Shown here: positions 38,901-46,800 of the stretch, piece after piece | How the letters are laid out: each line of letters starts with the position of its first letter | Position numbering within the stretch: the stretch's first letter is position 1 | Assembly: GCF_030512175.1 (NCBI RefSeq) | Contig: NZ_JAULBL010000002.1 | Location: 1,672,149 to 1,736,148, forward strand | Length of the DNA stretch: 64,000 bases | Direction: 5' to 3' | From: Paeniglutamicibacter sulfureus | GTDB lineage: Bacteria; Actinomycetota; Actinomycetes; Actinomycetales; Micrococcaceae | The notes under the pieces: model-generated | The model's database searches: none | Told to the model about the DNA's origin: nothing | What the model saw: only the letters and a program-made list of their open reading frames with translations | Program-made: the position numbers and the translations under genes

Positions 38901-41434
38901 CCGGCGACTCGCAGCTCGAGCCGTACAGCAACTGGGAGGATTTCCGGCTCTCGATGAAGAACCCGGAGTCCATTTCCAACTTCCTGGCTGCCTACGCCAA
39001 CCATGCCTCCGTGAACGATGCGACCACGCTTGAAGCCAAGCGTGCCGCGGGCACGGCGCTTGCTGCCGATGCCGCATTCATGAATGCACCTGCCGCAGAG
39101 ACCGGTCTCAACGACGTTGACCTCTGGATGGGCGGCATGGCCGAAAAGCCGTACATCTTCGGCGGCATGTTGGGCTCGACATTCAACTACGTCTTCGAGC
39201 ACCAGCTTGAGGACCTGCAGAACGGCGACAGGTTCTACTACCTGTCCCGCAACCTGGGCAACACGCTCTTCCACTCGCTGGAAGGCAACTCGCTGTCCCA
39301 GATCGTGCTGCGCAACACCACCGCGGACCGTGTTCCGCATGACGTGTTCGCATCTCCGCAGGCAACGTTCAACCTGGATTCCACCCAGGCGGAACTGAAC
39401 GCCGCGGGCCTGACCGGCAGCCAAGCTGACGGCTGGCGCTTCAACGGACCCGAACACATTGTCATCCAGGACACCGACGCCGCCAGCAAGATCCGCGGCG
39501 GTATTGGCGACGACTCCATCTGGGGCAAGGGAGGCAACGACAGGATCGAAGGCGACGACGGCGTCGACGCACTGATGGGCGGCGACGGCGACGACATCAT
39601 CACCGACCTCTTCGGCGACGACAGGTTGCAGGGTGAAGCCGGCAACGACGTGCTGAACCCGGGTCCGGGCATCGGGGACCTGACCTTCGGCGGATCGGGC
39701 AAGGACTTCATGCTCGGTGGTCAGGACAAGGTCACCGCACACGGCGGCCTCGGCGATGACTTCCTGCTGGGAACCCCGGGCCCCGACGTCCTGTACGCAG
39801 ACGAGGGCAACGACTGGCTCGAAGGCGGAGGAGGCGCCGACCTGATTCAGGGCGACATGGGCAACACCATGTTCAATGATCCGAACCTGTACCACGGCGG
39901 TCACGATGTGCTCATCGGCAATGGCGGCAACAACGACTACGATGCCGAGGGCGGGGACGACATCATGGTTGCCGGTCCGGGTACCGACAGGTACTCCGGG
40001 GTGCTGGGCTTCGACTGGGTGACCCACAAGGACCACACCACACCGGTCAACGCCGACATGGGATTCATCGTGGGCATGCCGCAAACCCTGGAGAGCATCC
40101 GGGACAGGTTCCTGCAGACCGAGGCACTGAGCGGATGGAACGGCGACGACATCCTGCGCGGCAGCCAAGGCGGCATCGACCTGACCTTCGATCCAGCTGG
40201 CGGCATGATCGGCTACGGCCACGACCTGACCCAGGGACACCTGGATCGCGTGGACAACCTGCGCACACTGCTCGGCGGGGGAGAAATTCCGCCCTACGCC
40301 CGTCCGTTCCTCGAGAACGATCCGATCGAGTTCGAAAACGACGTCAACAACAACATGTTGCTCGGCGGCATCGGTTCGGACCTGCTTGAACCACGCGACG
40401 GACGCAACTTCGTCGACGGCGATGCCTGGCTGAATGTGCGCATCGAGTACCGGCCTGCGGGCGGCGCGGTGGAATCCCAGGATTCCATGGCGAAGTTCAG
40501 CACCCGGATGCTCAACGGCACCATCAACCCGAGCGAACTGCACGTGGTTCGCGAGGTCCTGCAGCTGGAGAACGAAGCAGACAACATTGATACGACGGTC
40601 TTCGAGGGAGTCGCGGCGGATTACACCGTGACCGAACTCGAGCCCAACGTTTTCAAGGTCATGAACACGCTTGAGGGCGAGGGAACGGCCAACGTCCTGC
40701 GCAACATCGAGCGCATCCAGTTCAACGACCAGGTTGTCTGCCTGCCGCTTGGAACCACCGCAAATTGCGGCCAGGCAGCCGGCGAGGTCCTGCTGGGCAC
40801 CGTCGATCCGATCACCGAAAACGGCGAGCTCACCACGAATGCCAGCGGCGTCACCGACGTCGACGGCATCGAATCCGGGCTGACCTACTCGCTGCAGTCC
40901 TTCGTGGCAGTGGATGCCGATGCGGGCACCGGCTCCTGGGTCACCACCCAGGCGAATGAAACGGGCACCTTCACCCTCGCCGACGCCGAAGTCGGCGCCC
41001 CGGTCCGGGTGCAGGTCACGTACATTGACGGTGCGGGAACGCACGAACAGATTGCCTCGGCAGCCACCGAAGCGGTCGCCAACGTCAATGACGCACCGGT
41101 TGGTCCCGTCATCGCCCCGCAGGCAGCCCAGGTGGCTGACATCCTGCGAATCGAGACCCAAATGAGTGACGAGGACGGCGCAGAAGCCGTAACCGATGGG
41201 TCGGGCGGGGTCTACACCTGGCAACAGAGCACCAACGGCACTGACTGGACGGATATCGCCGGAGCCACCGGCGATGCAACGACGATGGGAAGTTTCATCG
41301 TCACACCCGCACAGCAGAACAACTTCGTTCGCCTGGCCATCGCCTACACCGATGACCACGGCACAGATGAAGTTGCAGTCTCCAACGCAACGGACCTGGT
41401 CCCGAGCGCTGTGAACCCGCTCCCGCTTCCTTAG
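35948..41434 (+). CDS. Secreted haem peroxidase A with inserted CWB2 module and RTX-like repeats
   Basis: 1828 residues, GTG 35948 with TTTGGGGAGA upstream. Residues 1-48 are an export signal ending GLAA. Residues 49-211 are the N-terminal peroxidase extension. Residues 212-527 are three cell-wall-binding repeat 2 units (RYDTAVEIS, YVATGTNFSDALAAA, ILVGG-type NIVVTGGPGAVS and similar). The animal-type peroxidase core follows: distal His554 in GQFFDHGLD, the ENIGLTSVHHVFHAEHNR helix and proximal His879 in YRFGHS. From about 1179 come GGxGxDx calcium-binding repeats (GKGGND, GGDGDD, GEAGND), then Ig-like repeats to the end. Expected to use H2O2 to oxidise halides or small molecules outside the cell, attached to the wall. 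The bacterial peroxicin class matches; the substrate is unknown. Confidence 0.9.
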   Translation: MHRKSSVSGSPGKKPTSGSPGRKLGSMAAAAAMVITGAFVNVPAGLAAPPPGQDFNVSQGDLEFIIKQIEISEAHAEDSLTNANSSPLCKSTAKFDIPTQTHIDLDGDPCVGSPLLPFGLRTVDGRWNNLMPNQDGYGTAQEVFPRLLEAEYKDAQVRPDGAPGAPGPTTYAQTDGFVYDSEPRTISNLIVDQTADNPAAGEVAARVEGAGLEMGEATTRVFGQTAVATSAAVSRSFFPANTETVFISRVSAYTDALTSSSAARALNAPVLLVNTNSIPAAIATELTRLNPVNIVVTGGPGAVSDAVFAELGNYASGNVSRVAGVTRYDTAVEISKFANPTANSTNPVARVYVATGTNFSDALAAAAPAARDGHQVLLVGQNSIPAAVLAELQRLAPREIVILGGTSAVSPEVENTLRASWPVTRIGGASRYDTAAMISAANYTPPVDTLYVTTGSNFPDALSVAPVAGAKGAPILLVPANGTIPPAILAEIQRLQPRNVVVVGGTAALAPVLDETLAPMITSDNYQIPDIATDEGLSASATGLFTIFGQFFDHGLDLVSKGGNGTVVIPLQPDDPLFVPGSRTNFLMLTRATIDSTDGQREHVNRTTPFVDQNQTYGSHASHQAFMREYVLVDGRPTPTGKILNGAGGEGLPTWKNVKDQARTILGIEMDDFDVLDVPMIVTDPYGGLVLDANGQAQVAFEGNELRSGNRAAPLSTDGALTANASFLDDIAHGATPLPDTQSPDGTVIPGYDNASLESHYITGDGRGNENIGLTSVHHVFHAEHNRAMAQVKDELETNMPAALLERYQADGFWNYGERLFQAARFFTEMQYQHLVFEEFARRVQPSIDPTVLNENSYQPNVNSSIRAEFAHAVYRFGHSLLRETVPRTHGDVTTEVPLLDAFLNPKAFATGPDGQPMSADDSAGGILKGLANQTANGIDEFVTDTLRNKLLGLPLDLPAINLARARDTGVPSMQTARETFYNDSGDSQLEPYSNWEDFRLSMKNPESISNFLAAYANHASVNDATTLEAKRAAGTALAADAAFMNAPAAETGLNDVDLWMGGMAEKPYIFGGMLGSTFNYVFEHQLEDLQNGDRFYYLSRNLGNTLFHSLEGNSLSQIVLRNTTADRVPHDVFASPQATFNLDSTQAELNAAGLTGSQADGWRFNGPEHIVIQDTDAASKIRGGIGDDSIWGKGGNDRIEGDDGVDALMGGDGDDIITDLFGDDRLQGEAGNDVLNPGPGIGDLTFGGSGKDFMLGGQDKVTAHGGLGDDFLLGTPGPDVLYADEGNDWLEGGGGADLIQGDMGNTMFNDPNLYHGGHDVLIGNGGNNDYDAEGGDDIMVAGPGTDRYSGVLGFDWVTHKDHTTPVNADMGFIVGMPQTLESIRDRFLQTEALSGWNGDDILRGSQGGIDLTFDPAGGMIGYGHDLTQGHLDRVDNLRTLLGGGEIPPYARPFLENDPIEFENDVNNNMLLGGIGSDLLEPRDGRNFVDGDAWLNVRIEYRPAGGAVESQDSMAKFSTRMLNGTINPSELHVVREVLQLENEADNIDTTVFEGVAADYTVTELEPNVFKVMNTLEGEGTANVLRNIERIQFNDQVVCLPLGTTANCGQAAGEVLLGTVDPITENGELTTNASGVTDVDGIESGLTYSLQSFVAVDADAGTGSWVTTQANETGTFTLADAEVGAPVRVQVTYIDGAGTHEQIASAATEAVANVNDAPVGPVIAPQAAQVADILRIETQMSDEDGAEAVTDGSGGVYTWQQSTNGTDWTDIAGATGDATTMGSFIVTPAQQNNFVRLAIAYTDDHGTDEVAVSNATDLVPSAVNPLPLP
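36581..37528 (+). other. CWB2 triple-repeat insertion within peroxidase A
   Basis: Codons 212-527 encode three tandem CWB2 (PF04122-type) units. Immediately before (ARVEGAG) and after (IPDIATDEGLSASAT) the sequence matches peroxidase B, which has only eight residues here (PEGANNTF). The domain boundary is therefore exact to within a few codons. CWB2 triplets bind anionic wall polymers in clostridia. Confidence 0.85.
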
Positions 41435-41472
41435 TAGGCGGCCCCCCACCTACAACTAGCTGGAGCGCATAA

Positions 41473-41515
41473 ACGATGGGTGTCGTTTCCTTACCCGAGG
41501 AAACGGCACCCATCG
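41473..41515 (+). terminator. Terminator-like hairpin after peroxidase A
   Basis: CGATGGGTG.CGTTTCC pairs with GGAAACG.CACCCATCG across a short loop, followed by TCTTG. The stem is long, the T-run poor. Confidence 0.7.
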
Positions 41516-41553
41516 TCTTGTCACCGGCCGTTTGGGCCGGTTGGCCTTGCCGG

Positions 41554-42024
41554 CTACTTGAGGCTCAGGTTTCCATAGGCCGTGAGATAGGGGAGGAGAG
41601 CGGGCTTGCTCCTTGGCCCCAGACGTATCGTCATGGCCGCGGAGCCCGAGCGAAGACCAAGGCTGAGATCAAGGATTGCTGCGGGGTTGGCAGCGGATCT
41701 GGTGCCCGCGGGAATCAGAAACCTCGCCCCGTCCCCGGTGATCTCACTGGGTTCAATCGTTTGTGCCTGGCCGGGATCCTGCGAGCCCCGCGCGGAGATG
41801 ACCAAATGCAGTGAATCGACAACCAGTTGTTTTTCCTCCCAGTCGATGTCGACTTCGAGCTGGCCATCCGGTCGGAAACGGATGCAGCCCAGATAGGGCT
41901 TGACGAGGCCCAGCACGGAAAGTGCCCGCTGGTTGCCACGGGCCAAATCCAGGGTTTCCTGCCAGCGTCTGGAGATCGCGGGGCTGGTGAAATCCTGGGC
42001 TTGCTCGAATCCCCGCACAGACAT
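41554..42024 (-). pseudogene. Probable 3' fragment of an envelope-related gene, unknown
   Basis: A minus-strand frame ending at 41554. From ATG 42024 it would give 156 residues (MSVRGFEQAQ...), containing LDLARGNQRALSVLGLVKPY and DGQLEVDIDWEEKQLVVDSL, all apparently soluble. There is no ribosome-binding site before 42024, and just beyond it the sequence becomes the antisense of a teichoic-acid transferase fragment. I therefore read it as the C-terminal piece of a larger gene cut at about 42025. A short intact gene is possible. No family assigned. Confidence 0.45.
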
Positions 42025-42027
42025 ACT

Positions 42028-42813
42028 CGAAGAAAGGCCTATGACAAGGTTTTCGTTGCAGGTCCGGCTGCCATTGCGCGGCACAAGGCGCGGTTGATCG
42101 ACTTTGATTTTGAAAAGCTCGTGGTGACCGGCAGGCCGCAACTTGATGTGGATTTTGAGCCGACCCTATCGGAGAGCGAGCAGCGGACGGTCATGTATGC
42201 GCCGACCTGGGAGGGAGAGAACTACGACAACAACTACACTTCAGTGGACGTGTACGGTCTGTCCATCGCGCGTGCCCTCATGTCCATGAAGGACACCAGG
42301 TTGATCTACAAACCGCACCCTCGCGTTGCCGATTCCAGGAATGTGGATGTCCGCCAGGCCCACGAAAGAATTTGTGGCCTGATCGAGAGAAACCGGGAAC
42401 GCGGGGCGAATCACGAGTATGTTCCGGCCGGCAATATCCTGTCGATGTTCGATCCGATTGATGCCTTGGTGACTGACATTTCGAGCGTTGGACTGGACTT
42501 CCTCTATCTGTGCGTTGACAAGCCCTTGATCCTGACCGACCGCCGCGGAGACATCCGACAATTGCATGAAGATGCCCCGGTCTCCTCGGCCTGCCAGGTG
42601 GTCAACCAGGCGGGCCACGGTTCACTCGACACCCTGCTCGAAGCTTGGATCGAGGATGACGAGATGGCCGATGAACGCCTCAGGGCGCGGGAACTTTACT
42701 TCGGGGGCCTCGCGCGCGGAGACTCGACCGAGCGCTTCTATGAGCAGGTGTCGGGACTCATGGCGGAAAGGCAGTCCAAGCTTCCCAAGCCCCGGGCCGG
42801 GGTTTCACGCTAG
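42028..42813 (+). pseudogene. CDP-glycerol glycerophosphotransferase (TagF-like), C-terminal fragment
   Basis: From about codon RRKAYDKVFVAGPAAIARH the frame reads as the C-terminal half of the Glyphos_transf family, which polymerises teichoic-acid glycerol phosphate on the inner membrane face. Visible are VVTGRPQLDVDFEP, YAPTWEGENYDNNYTS, YKPHPRV, and the active-site-like ALVTDISSVGLDFLYL with CVDKPLILTD. The N-terminal half and any credible start codon with a ribosome-binding site are missing; upstream sequence in this frame is antisense to the neighbouring fragment. About 262 residues remain, versus 400 or more in the family. Most likely non-functional. Confidence 0.75.
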
Positions 42814-42856
42814 GTCGTTTCCCAAGGAGGTCTGAATGCCCCTACGAGGGGTTCCG

Positions 42857-43408
42857 CTAGAGTTCCTGGCTGGGTTCGAGGCGAACGTTCGCGACGTGGT
42901 CCCTGCGGATGGAAACCGAATGCTCCACTGCCTGCCAGGTGGATTCACCGGCGGTGCACAGGACGAGAACGTCGTAAACCCCGGGCAGCAGGTCGAAGTC
43001 GGTGGAGCCGGCCGGGGACACCGGTCCCAGCGCCGCCGCTGCGCCGCCCAGTCCGCCTCCGCCTGAGGTGACCTCGGAAGTGTTCTGCGCGCTGGCCTGG
43101 CAATCGGCGCCCACGGGGAGCCCCGTGTCCGCCAACTCCAGCACCATTGATCCCTTCACGGAGCCGGCGCTGGAAGATGGTAGCTCGCCGGTGCTCGGGG
43201 AAGCCGAGGCGTTCGACGTGGAGCTCGGCGTGGGGCTTTCGACGGCCGCGGAAGATGAAGGCACCGGTTCCGTGGAGCCCTGTGCGGACGGGTCACTGGT
43301 CGGACCGGGTGGTCCCGGCTCGAAGAAGGCGCATGCCGAAAGCAGGCAGATGATGCTTGTGCCACCCAAAAAGATTGCACCTATCCTGGATTTCCCCCGA
43401 GTCCCCAT
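42857..43408 (-). CDS. Small secreted lipoprotein, unknown function
   Basis: 183 residues from ATG 43408. The N-terminus is a lipoprotein signal: basic GTRGKSRIG, hydrophobic core, lipobox LSAC near residue 26. Residues 30-85 are Ser/Pro/Thr-rich, a wall-spanning linker. The C-terminal about 90 residues (SMVLELADTGLPVGADCQAS, FDLLPGVYDVLVLC) look like a small beta-sandwich with two Cys that could form a disulfide. No family recognised. It is divergent from peroxidase B and shares its intergenic region. Confidence 0.75.
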   Translation of the reverse strand: MGTRGKSRIGAIFLGGTSIICLLSACAFFEPGPPGPTSDPSAQGSTEPVPSSSAAVESPTPSSTSNASASPSTGELPSSSAGSVKGSMVLELADTGLPVGADCQASAQNTSEVTSGGGGLGGAAAALGPVSPAGSTDFDLLPGVYDVLVLCTAGESTWQAVEHSVSIRRDHVANVRLEPSQEL

Positions 43409-43894
43409 GGGCCCAGTATGTCAGGCCACGCCTCGCCTGTCAGGAGTCGAGCGCAGGAAATGTCGTGGTTCCTTTTCAGTGGCTTTCCCCTGGTGCGGCC
43501 TGCCAATTCCAGACCGGCCATGAGGATGCGAAACGTGGGTTTCCCCTTCGGTATTTTCGAGTCATCCCCCCAGGGGGACCGGCAGCGATGTGGGCGATCG
43601 AACCGCTGCCGAATAGTGCATGAACATCCAAGGATCCTCATTGTCATCAGGGGAAGGTTCGCGCCGATACCTGCGTCATTCCCGTCCGGGCTTGTGGTTT
43701 TGCGGGCACCGCGCGGGAGCTCCGGAAAAGAGTCAACGCACGCTATTTACATTGGAGAGCTCTCCCGCCATAGTTATCCGTACTTGGGGGGTTCAGGTCA
43801 CTCGTAAAGCTTTTTGGGGGAGTGCCCGTTCCTCGGTTTTTTCACGGTTGGCGGTCAATCCGTCGCGCCGTCATCACCTTGGGAGTGCATTAAA
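43409..43894 (+). promoter_or_regulatory. Promoter and leader of peroxidase B
   Basis: TTTACA (43746-43751), 19 bases, TAGTTA (43771-43776), seven bases, TTGGGGGG (43784-43791) exactly parallels peroxidase A. The spacer contains the 12-bp palindrome GGAGAGCTCTCC (43754-43765), a candidate operator. Further upstream a perfect CGGCAGCG/CGCTGCCG hairpin spans 43580-43611. The leader is about 100 nt. A 129-codon frame at 43418 is not supported as a gene. Confidence 0.55.
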
Positions 43895-46800
43895 GTGAAT
43901 AAAAAAGGGGACAGGTCCGCGCAATCGGGCAAAAAATGGGGGGCTCTCGCAGCTGGGGCTGCGTTGGTGGCCGGAGGTGCCTTCGCACCGATTCCGGCGG
44001 CATTCGCCGCACCTCCGCCGGGTCAGGACTTCAACGTCACGCAAGGCGACCTGGAATACATCATCAAGCAAGTCGAGATTTCCGAGGCGCACGCCGAGCG
44101 GACGCTCACAAATCCCGATTCATCACCGCTGTGCGGAAACGACAAGCGGTTCGACGTCGCGTCGCAGACCTTCTTCGACGCCAAGGACCAACCCTGCGTG
44201 GGAAACCCGCTGCTGCCGCACGGCCTGCGGACCGTTGACGGGCGGTGGAACAACCTCATGCCGGGCCAAGACGGATTCGGCACGGCACAGGAAACGTTCC
44301 CGCGCCTGGTTCCGGCCGAGTACAAGGACGCCGAGGTCACGCCGCCGCGCGCCCCGGGCAACGACACCGACGCACCCGGAGCAGCCACGAGTTACAAGCA
44401 GACCGAGGGATTCGTCTACGATTCGGAACCACGCACCATCAGCAACCTGATCGTCGACCAGACGACCGGCAATCCGGCCGCCGGCGAAGTCGTCCAGCGG
44501 GTCGAGGGTGCAGGCCCGGAGGGCGCAAACAACACCTTCATCCCCGATATCGCCACCGACGAGGGGCTTTCGGCCTCCGCCACCAGCCTGTTCACGATCT
44601 TCGGCCAGTTCTTCGACCACGGCCTGGACCTGGTATCCAAGGGCGGGAACGGCACCGTTGTGGTGCCCCTGAAGGAGGACGACCCGCTCTATGTCCCGGG
44701 CGGACGCACCAACTTCCTGACCCTGACCCGCGCCACCATCGACACCGGTGATGACGGCACGGCGCGCGAACACGTCAACCGCACCACGCCGTTCGTGGAC
44801 CAGAACCAGACCTATGGCTCGCACGCGTCCCATCAGGCGTTCATGCGCGAATACGAGCTCGTCGAGGGCAAGCCCGTTCCCACGGGGAAGATCCTCGACG
44901 GGGCAGCCGGAGGTCTTCCCACATGGGACGATGTCCAGGCCCAGGCAGCCGATAAGCTCGGAATCATCCTGGACGACTTCGACGTCCTGGACGTGCCGCT
45001 GCTCGCCACGGACCCCTACGGACACCTGATCCCAGGAGCCTCGGGCATGCCCCAGCTGGCCACCAGCGAAGGGTTCAAGGAAGGCAACATCGGCTCGCCG
45101 ATCGTCACGGACGGGCTCACGGCAAATGCATCGTTCCTGGACGACATCGCCCATGGTGCGACGCCTGCCGAGCCAAAGCCGTCGGTTCCCAATGATCCGA
45201 ACTCCCCGCTGATCCCCGGCTACAGCAATGTGGCGCTGGGCAAGCACTTCATCACGGGCGATGGCCGCGGCAACGAGAACATCGGCCTGACCGCCGTGCA
45301 CCACGTCTTCCACTCCGAGCACAACCGCCTGCAGGCACAGATCCAGGAAGAACTCGCTTCGATGCCGGCTGACCTACAGAACCGCTTCAACGCAAACGGA
45401 TTTTGGGACAAGGGCGAGCGACTGTTCCAGGCCGCCCGCTTCCTGACCGAGATGCAGTACCAGCACCTGGTCTTTGAGGAATTCGCCCGCCGGATCCAGC
45501 CGGAGATCGACACCACCGTGCTGAATGAGAACTCGTACCAGCCGGACGTGAACTCCTCGATCCGCGCCGAGTACGCCCACTCCGTCTACCGGTTCGGGCA
45601 CTCCATGCTGCGGGAGTCCATCCCGGTGGAGCAGGCCGACGGCACGTTCGCCGACAAGCAACTCCTGGAGGCCTTCCTCAATCCCGCTTTGTTTGCGGCT
45701 TCGGGAACCGATTCCGCGGATGCCGCGGGCAACATCCTCAAGGGCCTGGCCAACCAGACCGCCAACGGCGTCGACGAGTTCGTCACCGATACCCTGCGCA
45801 ACAAGCTTCTTGGCCTCCCTCTCGATCTCGCCACCATCAACATGGCGCGTGCGAGGGAAACCGGTACTCCGGGCCTCCAGGCGGCGCGCAAGGTGTTCTT
45901 TGCCGAGACGCGCGATCCGCAGCTGCAGCCCTACTCCAGCTGGCAGAACTTCAAGCTCTCGATGAAGAACCCGGAATCAATCGTCAACTTCATCGCCGCC
46001 TACGGCAACCACCCCTCCCTGACCGACGCCACCACCCTGGCAGCCAAGCGTGCAGCCGGTACGACGCTCGCGGGCGACACGGCATTCATGAACCTGCCCG
46101 CGTCCGAAGCCGGACTGGACGACATTGACCTGTGGATGGGTGGACTGGCCGAGAAGCCGTTCGTCTTCGGCGGCATGCTCGGGGCCACGTTCAACCACGT
46201 CTTTGAGAAGCAACTTGAGGACCTGCAGAACGGTGACAGGTTCTACTACCTCTCCCGCAACCTGGGCAACTCGCTCTTCCACTCGCTGGAGGCGAACTCG
46301 CTGTCCCAGATCGTGCAGCGCAACACTACCGCGGACCGCGTCCCGCACGATGTCTTTGCGGCACCGCAGCTGACGTTCAACCTGGACGACGGCGCCAATC
46401 GCCAAGCAGATCTCAACACCGCGGGTCTCACCGGTTCGCAGGCCGAGGGCTGGCGGTTCACCGGAGACGAACACATCGTCGTCCAGGACGCCAAGGATGC
46501 CGAGGGTGCCGACCAAAGCAGCACCATCCGAACCGGCATCGGCGACGATTCGGTCTGGGGAAAGGGCGGCAACGACACCATCGAAGGCGACGACGGCGCA
46601 GACTCGCTCATGGGCGGTGACGGCGACGATGTCCTGACCGACATCTTCGGCGACGACCGCCTCCAGGGCGAAGCCGGCAACGACGCACTCAACGGCGGAC
46701 CGGGCCTCGGCGACCTGCTCTTCGGCGGTTCCGGGCAGGACTTCATCGTCGGCGGCCAGGACTTCTCCACCAGCTTCGGCGGGCTCGGGAACGATTTCAT

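Noticed and set aside
38093-41449. 1118-residue minus-strand frame under peroxidase A
   Set aside because: Exact antisense of the peroxidase and RTX coding sequence; no start context or motifs.
43418-43807. 129-codon plus-strand frame upstream of peroxidase B
   Set aside because: Overlaps the promoter and the divergent lipoprotein region; Arg/Ser-rich composition, no motif.
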